DNA of 64,000 nt, taken from the NCBI GenBank assembly GCA_021769965.1, contig JAETRU010000005.1, positions 1-64,000 of the forward strand. Direction: 5' to 3'. The notes under the pieces were generated by a model that did no database searches, was not told the origin of the DNA, and was given only the letters and a program-made list of their open reading frames with translations. This document shows, in pieces, positions 23,538 through 31,159 of the stretch (positions within the stretch are counted from its first letter, which is position 1; each line of letters begins with the position of its first letter). This DNA is from Eubacterium sp. Its GTDB lineage: Bacteria; Bacillota; Clostridia; Peptostreptococcales; Anaerovoracaceae. The position numbers and the translations under genes are program-made.

Positions 23538-25395
23538 CGATAAGACGACGTACAGACCGCAGCAGAGACGGCGCGGACCTATGGGAAAAGGCCCCATGGG
23601 CGGCATGATGGGCGGTGAGAAGGCCAGGGACTTCAAAGGCTCATTTCGCAGGCTGCTGGCCTATATCGGAAGATATAGATTTGCCATTCTGGCAGTTATG
23701 ATCATCGCTGTCGCGTCTACCGTGTTCAATGTTCTCGGACCGAAGGTCATGGGACGCGCTACCACAGAGCTGGCCGAAGGCCTGATGCGGAAGATCGGCG
23801 GGACCGGAGGTATCGACTTTGAAAGGATCGCTGAGATCCTGCTGTGGACGCTGGGCCTGTATCTGGCCAGCGCCTGCTTTACCTTTGTGCAGGGCTGGAT
23901 CATGACCGGCGTCATGCAGAAGATCTGCTACCGGATGCGCCGCGAGATCGCGGAGAAGATAAACCGGATGCCGATGAAATATTTTGAAAGCAGGCCTTAC
24001 GGTGAGGTTCTCTCCAGGATTACCAACGACGTGGATACCCTGGGACAGGGGCTGAATCAGAGTATTACGCAGATCATCACGTCGACCACCACCATGATAG
24101 GCGTTCTGGTCATGATGCTGACGATCTCACCTCTGATGACTCTGATCGCACTGGTCATTCTGCCGGTTTCCGTGATTCTGATGTCCATCGTGGTGAAATT
24201 TTCACAGACTCATTTCCGGTCTCAGCAGAAATATCTGGGCGTGATCAACGGACAGGTGGAGGAGACCTATGCGGGACATCTGGTCATCAAGGCTTTCAAC
24301 AAGGAAGCGGATACCATCGAGACCTTCAACCGGACCAACGATACGCTGTATCAGTCCGCGTGGAAATCCCAGTTTCTGTCCGGTATGATGCATCCGATCA
24401 TGATGTTTGTAGGCAACATGGGTTACGCGGGGGTCGCTATCAGCGGCGGCATTCTGGCGATCAGAGGAACTATCGGCATCGGCGATATTCAGGCGTTCAT
24501 CCAGTATGTGAAAAACTTCACGCAGCCGATCCAGCAGATCGCGCAGGTCATCAATCAGGTACAGTCCATGACGGCGGCTTCGGAGAGAGTATTTGAGTTC
24601 CTTTCTGAAGAGGAAGAGGAGCAGTGCGCTGCTGATTCGCTGATCCTGGATGATCCGCAGGGCGCGGTGACCTTTGATCATGTCCGGTTTGGATATGATC
24701 CGCAGCAGATCGTCATCAAAGACTTCAGCGCTGACGTGAAGCCGGGCCAGAAGATCGCCATCGTCGGACCGACCGGTGCGGGCAAAACCACCATCGTTAA
24801 ACTGCTGATGCGGTTTTATGATGTCCAGAGCGGCCGTATAACGCTGGACGGGCACGATATACGGGATTTCGACCGTCACGATCTGCGGGATTACTTTGGT
24901 ATGGTGCTGCAGGATACGTGGCTGTTCAAAGGCTCTATTATGGAGAATATCCGTTACGGCCGGCTGGACGCGACGGATGAAGAGGTCATTGCAGCTGCGA
25001 AGGCTGCGCACGCGGATCATTTTATCCGCACTCTGCCGGGAGGCTATGACATGGAACTGAACGAAGACGCTTCCAACGTGTCTCAGGGACAGAAGCAGCT
25101 TTTGACTATCGCCAGAGCTATTCTGGCTGACAACCGGGTACTGATCCTGGATGAGGCGACCTCCTCTGTCGATACCCGTACTGAGGAGCGGATCCAGAAG
25201 GCTATGGATAATCTGATGGAGGGCAGGACCAGCTTTATCATTGCTCACAGGCTCTCTACCATCAAGAACGCAGATCTGATCCTGGTCATGAAGGAAGGTG
25301 ACATCATCGAGCAGGGCAGTCATGAAGAACTGCTGGCCGCAGGAGGCTTCTACGCTGATCTTTACAATTCACAGTTTGAAGAGACAGAAGAGTAG
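23530..25395 (+). CDS. ABC exporter subunit with canonical ATPase residues
   Basis: Half-transporter of 621 residues, partner of the preceding subunit. A Gly/Met/Arg-rich N-tail (GPMGKGPMGGMMGG) precedes six helices (about 50-330) and an ATPase domain with Walker A GPTGAGKTT, Walker B VLILDEATSSVD with the catalytic Glu, and H-loop IIAHRLST. Its signature reads SQGQ instead of SGGQ, so it contributes the altered signature to the degenerate site while keeping Walker B and H-loop for the working one. This complementary pattern indicates a functional heterodimer. Probably exports drugs or lipophilic molecules. Confidence 0.93.
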   Translation: MSNDKTTYRPQQRRRGPMGKGPMGGMMGGEKARDFKGSFRRLLAYIGRYRFAILAVMIIAVASTVFNVLGPKVMGRATTELAEGLMRKIGGTGGIDFERIAEILLWTLGLYLASACFTFVQGWIMTGVMQKICYRMRREIAEKINRMPMKYFESRPYGEVLSRITNDVDTLGQGLNQSITQIITSTTTMIGVLVMMLTISPLMTLIALVILPVSVILMSIVVKFSQTHFRSQQKYLGVINGQVEETYAGHLVIKAFNKEADTIETFNRTNDTLYQSAWKSQFLSGMMHPIMMFVGNMGYAGVAISGGILAIRGTIGIGDIQAFIQYVKNFTQPIQQIAQVINQVQSMTAASERVFEFLSEEEEEQCAADSLILDDPQGAVTFDHVRFGYDPQQIVIKDFSADVKPGQKIAIVGPTGAGKTTIVKLLMRFYDVQSGRITLDGHDIRDFDRHDLRDYFGMVLQDTWLFKGSIMENIRYGRLDATDEEVIAAAKAAHADHFIRTLPGGYDMELNEDASNVSQGQKQLLTIARAILADNRVLILDEATSSVDTRTEERIQKAMDNLMEGRTSFIIAHRLSTIKNADLILVMKEGDIIEQGSHEELLAAGGFYADLYNSQFEETEE

Positions 25396-25433
25396 TTCAG
25401 ATGTAAAGAAAAGAAACTGAATGGATAAAAAGG

Positions 25434-25483
25434 ATCCCCGCTTTCAGCATGTATTTGCTGAAAACGGGGATTTCTATTTTTTA
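25434..25483 (+). terminator. terminator of the exporter operon
   Basis: ATCCCCG-CTTTCAGCA (25434-25449) pairs with TGCTGAAAA-CGGGGAT (25456-25471) with one mismatch, then a T-rich tract. Confidence 0.85.
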
Positions 25484-25565
25484 GTGGGTTGTGACCCGGT
25501 TGAGCGCGCGAAGCGAGCGAAACAAATAACCACCCGCTATGCGGGTGCGCGTCGATGGTTATACC

Positions 25566-25632
25566 AAAAAGATCTCCTTGATGATACAATATAGTTGTTC
25601 AAGCCGTATTGTAAAATGAAAGGAGACCTTTT
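25566..25632 (+). promoter_or_regulatory. IS200-type hairpin masking the tnpA ribosome site
   Basis: AAAAAGATCTCCTT (25566-25579) is nearly complementary to the Shine-Dalgarno region AAGGAGACCTTTT (25620-25632), and ACAATA/TATTGT extend the stem. Such a 5' hairpin restrains transposase translation in known IS200 elements. Confidence 0.7.
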
Positions 25633-26085
25633 ATGGCAAATAAAACATATAGTCTTGCGCATACCAAATGGATGTGCAAGTACCACATCGTCTTTATTCC
25701 TAAGTATAGACGAAAAGTAATCTACGGTCAATACCGTGAGGATTTAAAAGAGATTCTAAAAACTCTATGTAAATACAAAGGAGTAGAGATTATCGAGGGA
25801 CACCTGATGGTGGATCATGTTCATATGTTGGTAGCCATTCCACCACGGCTTGCAGTGGCAGACTTCATGGGCTATCTCAAAGGGAAAAGTGCACTGATGA
25901 TGTTTGATCGACATGCGAATCTGAGGTACAAATTCGGAAACAGACGATTCTGGGCAGAAGGATATTACGTAAGTACGGTAGGACTGAATGAAGCTACGAT
26001 AAAGAAGTATATCCGTGACCAAGAGCGTGCGGATATCGCAATGGATAAACTAAGCGTGAAGGAATATGAAGATCCGTTTAAATAA
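25633..26085 (+). CDS. tnpA: IS200-family Y1 transposase
   Basis: HUH single-strand transposase of 150 residues that moves the element by peel-and-paste through single-stranded DNA. The HUH motif is His62-Val-His64 in MVDHVHMLV, and the catalytic tyrosine is Tyr126 in ATIKKYIRDQE. Length and both motifs are complete, so the enzyme looks active. There is no accompanying tnpB. ATG 25633 is preceded by AAGGAGA, which is paired in the leader hairpin. Confidence 0.95.
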   Translation: MANKTYSLAHTKWMCKYHIVFIPKYRRKVIYGQYREDLKEILKTLCKYKGVEIIEGHLMVDHVHMLVAIPPRLAVADFMGYLKGKSALMMFDRHANLRYKFGNRRFWAEGYYVSTVGLNEATIKKYIRDQERADIAMDKLSVKEYEDPFK

Positions 26086-26264
26086 AAACAAGTAGGGAAC
26101 CCCTTTAGGGGTGACAAAGCAGTTAAAGCACTAAGGCTTGAACGAAAGTGAAAGCCCGCGTCTTTAGGCGCGGGCAAGTAATTGGGGCTTACAGCCCCAG
26201 TGCGAACCACCCGTTTTACGGGTGGAAGCGATCATAAAATTATACCACAGATTCCTGGAAAATG

Positions 26265-27611
26265 TCATTTCAGTCCCAGACTGGTCAGCTTGTAATTCAG
26301 AGCCTGCTTTGTCATGCCCAGCTTTTCAGCGGCCTCTGTTTTGGTACGGCAGGAGGCCAGCGTGTCTGCAAGAAGCTGTCTCTCAAATGCTGCCAGCTGT
26401 TCCTGATAGGAAGCGTTGGGACAGGAATCTTTTGATAGAGAAAGGTAGGAGGGCAGATCCTCAAGCGTAATGTAAGCTCCTTCGGCCATGGCAAACGCGC
26501 CTTCCAGCATGTTTCTCAGTTCGCGGACATTGCCTGGCCAGTCGTGCTGATGAAAGATCTGAAGGACAGTTTCATCGAGTCCGCGGATGTTTCTGTGAAA
26601 TTCTTCGCTGAACGCATTGATATAGAACTCAGTGAGATGATCGATATCACCCTGGCGATCCTTCAGCGGCGGCAGTTTGAACGCGATGACATTGAGCCGG
26701 TAGAACAGGTCGCTGCGCAGGCGGCCCGCCTTGATCGCCGCAAAAGGATCCTCATTGATGGCGGCGATGATGCGCACGTTTACATGAATCGGCTGATGAC
26801 CGCCCAGGTGCATTACCGATTTTTCCTCAATGGCTTTCAGGAGTTTTGCCTGCAGCGCTATATCCAGTGAGTTGATCTCGTCAAGGAAGAGTGTGCCTCT
26901 GTCGGCCAGCTCAAAGAGACCTTTGCGGGTCACTGCGCCGGTATAACTGCCTTTTTCCGTACCGAAGAGTGTACTTTCAAGGAGGTTTTCCGGAATGGCG
27001 GAGCAGTTGAGGGAAACAAAGGGCATAGCGGCGCGGCGGCTTGCGTAGTGCAGGGACTGGGCAACAAGCTCTTTACCGGTGCCGGTGGCGCCTTCAATGA
27101 GTACAGCCGAATCCATATCACGGACTTTGAGTATTTTCTTTTTCAGCTTCTTCATCTGTGGATCCTGCGTGATGATGTCATCGAGGGTGTAGTTTTCCGC
27201 GCCCTTACTGCGGCGGCTTGCGAAGTCCTGTACATTGATATATTCTTTCGGGTATTCCTCGCCGATAAATTTCAGTGCCAGAGCCGCGCCAATGAGTTTT
27301 TTTCTGTGATACAGAGGGAAAACGCTGCTGTAGCCTTTCACGTGATCTCCTTTGTAGGTAATACCGTTTTCTTCATAACCGATCACAGGACGTCCGGTTT
27401 TCACAACACTGTAGGTCTCGCTGTTTTCTTCATTAGAGGAAGGAAATATATCAAAGAGATGCCTGCCGATGATTTCGTCTGCGGTAAAGCTGTAGGTATC
27501 GGGATTGATGATCTCGCAGTACCGGCAGATGCAGTCCGTATCAAAAATTGTCAGCTCATCAAAAAAGTTCTGCATCTGGAATACAGACAAGGCGATTTCT
27601 TCATAGTTCAT
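26265..27611 (-). CDS. sigma-54-dependent enhancer-binding activator with PAS sensor
   Basis: Activator of 448 residues. N-terminal PAS-like sensor (about 10-120), central AAA+ domain and C-terminal Fis-type helix-turn-helix (TKTEAAEKLGMTKQALNYKL). Walker A is GATGTGKE (174-181); the sigma-54 contact loop reads GSYTGA (221-226), a variant of GAFTGA; Walker B is LFLDE (241-245). Such proteins hydrolyse ATP to open complexes of RNA polymerase with sigma-54. Divergent from the MBL/M20 operon, whose upstream region carries a perfect -24/-12 promoter (27726), making that operon the first candidate target. The other sigma-54 promoters in the window may be targets too. No receiver domain, so a small ligand sensed by PAS is likely. 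Confidence 0.93.
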   Translation of the reverse strand: MNYEEIALSVFQMQNFFDELTIFDTDCICRYCEIINPDTYSFTADEIIGRHLFDIFPSSNEENSETYSVVKTGRPVIGYEENGITYKGDHVKGYSSVFPLYHRKKLIGAALALKFIGEEYPKEYINVQDFASRRSKGAENYTLDDIITQDPQMKKLKKKILKVRDMDSAVLIEGATGTGKELVAQSLHYASRRAAMPFVSLNCSAIPENLLESTLFGTEKGSYTGAVTRKGLFELADRGTLFLDEINSLDIALQAKLLKAIEEKSVMHLGGHQPIHVNVRIIAAINEDPFAAIKAGRLRSDLFYRLNVIAFKLPPLKDRQGDIDHLTEFYINAFSEEFHRNIRGLDETVLQIFHQHDWPGNVRELRNMLEGAFAMAEGAYITLEDLPSYLSLSKDSCPNASYQEQLAAFERQLLADTLASCRTKTEAAEKLGMTKQALNYKLTSLGLK

Positions 27612-27725
27612 GTCAGTACCTCCATCTCATGAAAAAAGTAAAAAAATATATTACTATTATAAAGAAAATTGTTACCGATGTAAACCCTTATGCTCTATTT
27701 TGTCTGAAAATGCCGAAGGTTTTAG

Positions 27726-27742
27726 TTGGCACAGAATTTGCT
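27726..27742 (+). promoter_or_regulatory. sigma-54 promoter of the MBL/M20 operon
   Basis: TTGGCAC (27726-27732), 5 bp, TTGCT (27738-27742): GG and GC are exactly 10 bp apart. It lies between the divergent activator gene and the operon, about 48 nt before the first start codon. A perfect ACGATATCGT palindrome (27757-27766) lies just past the predicted start point. Confidence 0.9.
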
Positions 27743-27789
27743 GTTTATTACAGTAACGATATCGTAATCATGGCAAAGGAGAGATTGAT

Positions 27790-28704
27790 ATGGAATGGAA
27801 AGATATGCCCAGAAGGGCCTATTATGAAAAATATGAAAGGGTAGATGTGAAAAATGACAGAGGCTGGTATGAGGTGTACCGTCTGCCTGGCAATGTCTAT
27901 GCCTTTGCAGAACCCCGTCACTTTCAGGAAGTGAATTTCTTCCTGATCCTGGGAAGCGAAAGGGCGGTTCTCCTTGATACCGGCATGGGAATCGTTCCTG
28001 TAAAACCCCTGATCGACGAGCTATATCAGGGCGAGATCATTGCGGTAAACAGTCATTTCCACTTTGACCACATCGGCAGCAATTATATTTATGAGCCGGT
28101 GAGAAGCTGCACGGACGAGTATGTTTCCGCCATCGCAAAGCGCGGGCTCACCAGAGAGGATGTAGGCGCGCAGATGGATGAGGATATGTTTAAAGGCGGA
28201 TATCCGGAAGGTTTTCAGCCGGATCAGTTCCATGTTCCTGCTTACAAGACTGAAAAAGTGGAAGATGGATATGTCTTTGACCTCGGCGATCGCAGGCTGC
28301 GTGTACTCAATACGCCGGGCCATTGCGATGACGCGCTGATGTTATACGATGAAGAAAATAAAATTCTCTTTACCGGCGACACGTTCTATATGGGCGCCCT
28401 GTACGCGCATTTCAACTGCGCCCAGTTCGGTACTTCCGACGTGCGTCAGTATTATAAAACGATGGAGCGTCTCAGCCGGGAGATCCCGGAAGATGTCTCC
28501 CTTTACTGCTCCCATAACGACTTTATCGCGCCGGCATCCAAGCTGGGCGAGACGGCAGAAGTACTCAAAGCTATTATTGATGAGGAAACTGTGCCTGCCG
28601 CGGAAAAGGGCGTCAACAAGGGACATCAGTATCTGGAAGAAGAAAACGCGTTATTTGAGAAAAAGGGCGACGGTTTTTCGGTCGTGTATGCAGTGACAAA
28701 ATAA
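27790..28704 (+). CDS. MBL-fold metallo-hydrolase
   Basis: Metallo-beta-lactamase-fold hydrolase of 304 residues. The metal-binding motif HFHFDHIGS supplies the HxHxDH ligands; further ligands are in TPGHCDDALMLYDE and FTGDTFYMG, and a distal His in CSHND. Members hydrolyse thioesters, lactones, amides or phosphodiesters; the substrate is not evident. First gene of a sigma-54 operon, 13 bp before an M20 peptidase gene, so a role in breakdown of a peptide-like or N-acylated compound is likely. Start ATG 27790 with AAAGGAGA upstream. No signal peptide, so cytosolic. Confidence 0.88.
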   Translation: MEWKDMPRRAYYEKYERVDVKNDRGWYEVYRLPGNVYAFAEPRHFQEVNFFLILGSERAVLLDTGMGIVPVKPLIDELYQGEIIAVNSHFHFDHIGSNYIYEPVRSCTDEYVSAIAKRGLTREDVGAQMDEDMFKGGYPEGFQPDQFHVPAYKTEKVEDGYVFDLGDRRLRVLNTPGHCDDALMLYDEENKILFTGDTFYMGALYAHFNCAQFGTSDVRQYYKTMERLSREIPEDVSLYCSHNDFIAPASKLGETAEVLKAIIDEETVPAAEKGVNKGHQYLEEENALFEKKGDGFSVVYAVTK

Positions 28705-28717
28705 AGGAGGAATCAGT

Positions 28718-29890
28718 ATGTGGTCAAAGGAGACTCATGAAAAACTGCTGAATGAAATCGTTTTGAAGTTTGAAGAAGAAATTTATGCGCTGAGTGACTG
28801 CATTGCAAGGAATCCGGAGCTGGGTTCCGCAGAGTTTGAATCATCTAAGAGTATTGTGGATCTGCTTCGCAAATATGGCATAGAGGTCGAATATCCTTTT
28901 GCCGGCATGGAGACAGCTTTCAAAGCATCTATCAACCCCGGCGGAAAGAAGAAGGCGGCTTTTCTGGCAGAATATGACGCTCTGCCGGACATCGGTCACG
29001 GATGCGGACACTGCGCTTCAGGTTCAGCCAGTGTTATGGCGATTCTGGCGGTCAATGAAATCAAAGACCAGCTGGGCGATGTGCAGATTGACATTATAGG
29101 TACACCGGACGAAGAATGGGGCGGTGGCAAAGTAATTATGCAGAGACAGGGCGTTTTTGATGAATACGACTTTGCGGCCATGGTGCATATGATGGACGAA
29201 AATCTGTCCAACATACAGTTTTACGCGCTGGATGGCATGGAATTTGTCTTTAAGGGCGCGCCGGCCCATGCGGCAGCCTGCCCTGAAAAAGGAAGAAACG
29301 CGCTCAACGCGCTTCGCCTTTTGTTCGACAGCACCGATATGATGCGGCAGCATGTCATCAAGGAAGCGATCATTTCCGGGTACATTTCCGACGGAGGCAA
29401 GGCTTCCAATATTGTACCGGATTACGGAAGGGCATGCTTTGTAACCAGAGCTCCGCGCCGCCGCCAGCTGGATGATATCACAGCCTGGGTCAAGGATTGC
29501 GCCAGAGCGGCAGCTATGGCTACACGCACAGAGGTAGAGATCCTGCCAGACGGGGAGGACTACGATGATTATTTCACCGGGCCTTTAAAAGAGCAGCTTT
29601 TGGATGATTGTTTTGCCAGTCTGGGTCTTTCAGTATCAAAACCAGAAAACCCGGGAACCGGTTCTTCTGATATAGGAAATGTGGCGACATCCTGCGTCGC
29701 GTTCCACCCGTGCATGGGAATCGGAAAAGGTCTGGTCGCGCATACTTATGAATTCGCGCAGGCAATGACAACACCGGCTACCCACGAAGCTATACTGAAC
29801 AGCGCGAAACTGCTTCTGGAGCTTGCGTATAAACTGTTTTCTGACGATGAGCTGATGAACAGAGTAAAAAAAGAGCATTTTGAAATATAG
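28718..29890 (+). CDS. M20D-family amidohydrolase (AbgB/carboxypeptidase-like)
   Basis: Metal-dependent peptidase/aminoacylase of 390 residues. Motifs: EYDALPDIGHGCGHC (metal ligands), GTPDEEWGGGK with the catalytic Glu pair, and the lid domain beginning VFKGAPAHAAACPEKGRNAL. The closest known group cleaves N-acyl amino acids, p-aminobenzoyl-glutamate or simple dipeptides. Second gene of the sigma-54 operon driven from 27726; a strong terminator follows. Together with the MBL-fold enzyme it may form a short degradation route for an amide compound that the divergent PAS activator senses. Confidence 0.9.
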   Translation: MWSKETHEKLLNEIVLKFEEEIYALSDCIARNPELGSAEFESSKSIVDLLRKYGIEVEYPFAGMETAFKASINPGGKKKAAFLAEYDALPDIGHGCGHCASGSASVMAILAVNEIKDQLGDVQIDIIGTPDEEWGGGKVIMQRQGVFDEYDFAAMVHMMDENLSNIQFYALDGMEFVFKGAPAHAAACPEKGRNALNALRLLFDSTDMMRQHVIKEAIISGYISDGGKASNIVPDYGRACFVTRAPRRRQLDDITAWVKDCARAAAMATRTEVEILPDGEDYDDYFTGPLKEQLLDDCFASLGLSVSKPENPGTGSSDIGNVATSCVAFHPCMGIGKGLVAHTYEFAQAMTTPATHEAILNSAKLLLELAYKLFSDDELMNRVKKEHFEI

Positions 29891-29904
29891 GATCTGAATA
29901 AATC

Positions 29905-29953
29905 AGAGCTGCGTGCGATGTGCGTTGACACATGGCGCGCAGCTCTTTTTTTG
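29905..29953 (+). terminator. terminator of the MBL/M20 operon
   Basis: AGAGCTGCG (29905-29913) pairs with CGCAGCTCT (29938-29946), with an inner ATGTG/CACAT stem, then TTTTTTT. Confidence 0.88.
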
Positions 29954-30013
29954 ATGCGGCGTGCTGATCGGCACAGGGTGAGCACAAGGCATGCATATGG
30001 CGGTAAATTTGTG

Positions 30014-30042
30014 TTCACATTCGGCCTGTTTTGATATATAAT
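30014..30042 (+). promoter_or_regulatory. promoter of the cytidylate-kinase-like gene
   Basis: TTCACA (30014-30019), 17-bp spacer, TATAAT (30037-30042). Confidence 0.7.
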
Positions 30043-30086
30043 AGAGTTAGACAAGGGGTGGATAGAGAAAGGAAAGGGTGTTTTTT

Positions 30087-30701
30087 ATGAAAAAACTAGT
30101 TACTATCAGTAGAGAATTTGGCAGCGGCGGCAGGATCATCGGCAGGCTGGTGGCAGAAAAGCTGGGCGTGCCTTTTTATGACAAAGAGATTATTGATATG
30201 GCGGTGGAAAAAAGCGGACTGTCCCGCGAGATCGTCGAGACAGCGGAACTCCGGGCAAAAAGCAGCTTTTCCTACAGCCTGTCTTCGGCTATGAACTTTG
30301 GTGAGGGTATGATGGGAGAAGCCGTTTCTGTTAATGAGAAGCTTTTCATTACCCAGTTCGATGTGATCAACCAGATCGGCGCGCAGGGAGAAGGCGTCGT
30401 AGTGGGAAGATGCGCTGATTACATTCTGAAAGATATGCCGGGCGTGACCAATGTTTTCGTATACGCGGAACTCGAGGACCGGATCCACCGGTGCATCCAC
30501 TCTTACGGCATTGAGGAAGCTAAGGCGAAGGAAACTGTGATGACCTATGACAAGGCAAGAGCTAACTACTATAATTATCACACATGTCAGAAATGGGGAC
30601 AGTTCTCCAATTACAATCTGGCGATCAACAGCAGTTACATCACGGAAGAACAGGCAGCAAATCTGATCGTCGAATATATAAATACCAGAACCTATAAATA
30701 G
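30087..30701 (+). CDS. cytidylate-kinase-like family protein
   Basis: P-loop protein of 204 residues of the cytidylate-kinase-2 family common in Firmicutes. The nucleotide-binding loop is TISREFGSGGRIIGRLVAEKL near the N-terminus, followed by FYDKEIIDMA and the VVVGRCADYIL core. Members resemble CMP kinase, but their substrate is not firmly known and a housekeeping Cmk usually exists elsewhere. ATG 30087 follows GGAAAGGG; a GTG three codons earlier is less likely. It is followed 31 bp later by a small membrane-protein gene in the same direction. Confidence 0.85.
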   Translation: MKKLVTISREFGSGGRIIGRLVAEKLGVPFYDKEIIDMAVEKSGLSREIVETAELRAKSSFSYSLSSAMNFGEGMMGEAVSVNEKLFITQFDVINQIGAQGEGVVVGRCADYILKDMPGVTNVFVYAELEDRIHRCIHSYGIEEAKAKETVMTYDKARANYYNYHTCQKWGQFSNYNLAINSSYITEEQAANLIVEYINTRTYK

Positions 30702-30732
30702 TGCGGCTGATATGCCTGCAAAGGAGGATAAA

Positions 30733-30960
30733 ATGGCAAAGAATAATACATTAGAAGGAAACAAAGCTGATAAGGGCAGAAAGAACGGTACTTCCGCGGC
30801 TGCAAAGGCGGCTCTGGCCATCTTAGGCGTAGGCTTTGTCGCCGGTACTACTTTGGTAGTGGGCATGGATCACATCATGAAGAAGATCTTCGTCAACGAG
30901 GACTGGCCGGATGAGGAGTGGTCGAGTGACGACTGGGCAGAGGAAGATCTGGAAGGCTGA
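30733..30960 (+). CDS. small single-pass membrane protein with acidic tail, unknown function
   Basis: Protein of 75 residues that I do not recognise. A basic, polar N-terminus (1-22) is followed by one hydrophobic segment (AAKAALAILGVGFVAGTTLVVGM, about 23-45) and a strongly acidic, Trp-containing tail (EDWPDEEWSSDDWAEEDLEG). The charge pattern favours N-terminus inside, tail outside. ATG 30733 has AAGGAGG upstream, a strong site, and a terminator follows, so it is very likely a real gene co-transcribed with the kinase-like gene. Confidence 0.75.
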   Translation: MAKNNTLEGNKADKGRKNGTSAAAKAALAILGVGFVAGTTLVVGMDHIMKKIFVNEDWPDEEWSSDDWAEEDLEG

Positions 30961-30982
30961 AAATATAATCCTGCTATAGAAC

Positions 30983-31019
30983 GCGGGCGGCAGAATATCT
31001 GCCGCCCGCTGCCGTTTTT
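30983..31019 (+). terminator. terminator after the small membrane protein
   Basis: Perfect 12-bp stem GCGGGCGGCAGA (30983-30994) with TCTGCCGCCCGC (30998-31009), loop ATA, followed by TGCCGTTTTTG. Confidence 0.85.
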
Positions 31020-31072
31020 GGCGGCTGCGATTCTTTTGCCGTGTGAATGGGTGTGAAGCCGGACACTTTATA

Positions 31073-31137
31073 TTGACTAAATCAGCAGTAGTATGGTATC
31101 CTAAAAGGTAGAAACTACCCCATCTCATTCGATGGGG
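31073..31137 (+). promoter_or_regulatory. metG promoter and leader hairpins
   Basis: TTGACT (31073-31078), 18-bp spacer, TATCCT (31097-31102). The short leader contains GGTAG-AAA-CTACC (31107-31119) and CCCCATC-TCATTC-GATGGGG (31118-31137), which share two bases and so cannot both form fully. No T-box core is present. Confidence 0.6.
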
Positions 31138-31159
31138 AGACGAAAGGAATGATTTGAAA

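Larger units (their letters stand above)
25500..26240 (+). mobile_element. IS200/IS605-family insertion sequence (tnpA only)
   Basis: About 0.74 kb. A single Y1 transposase gene is flanked by similar end hairpins: CCACCCGC-TAT-GCGGGTG (25530-25547) at the left and CCACCCG-TTTTA-CGGGTGG (26207-26225) at the right, both preceded by AAC. IS200-type elements have no terminal inverted repeats or target duplication and use such subterminal hairpins. Further hairpins lie between tnpA and the right end (around 26154-26175 and 26184-26198). It sits in the gap between the exporter operon and the sigma-54 regulator, disrupting no gene. Exact ends are estimated. Confidence 0.85.

Noticed and set aside
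24202-25323. long minus-strand open frame opposite the second ABC exporter subunit
   Set aside because: Shadow frame of a gene with canonical ABC motifs.
31061-31159. possible T-box before metG
   Set aside because: The leader is under 60 nt and lacks the T-box sequence and antiterminator.
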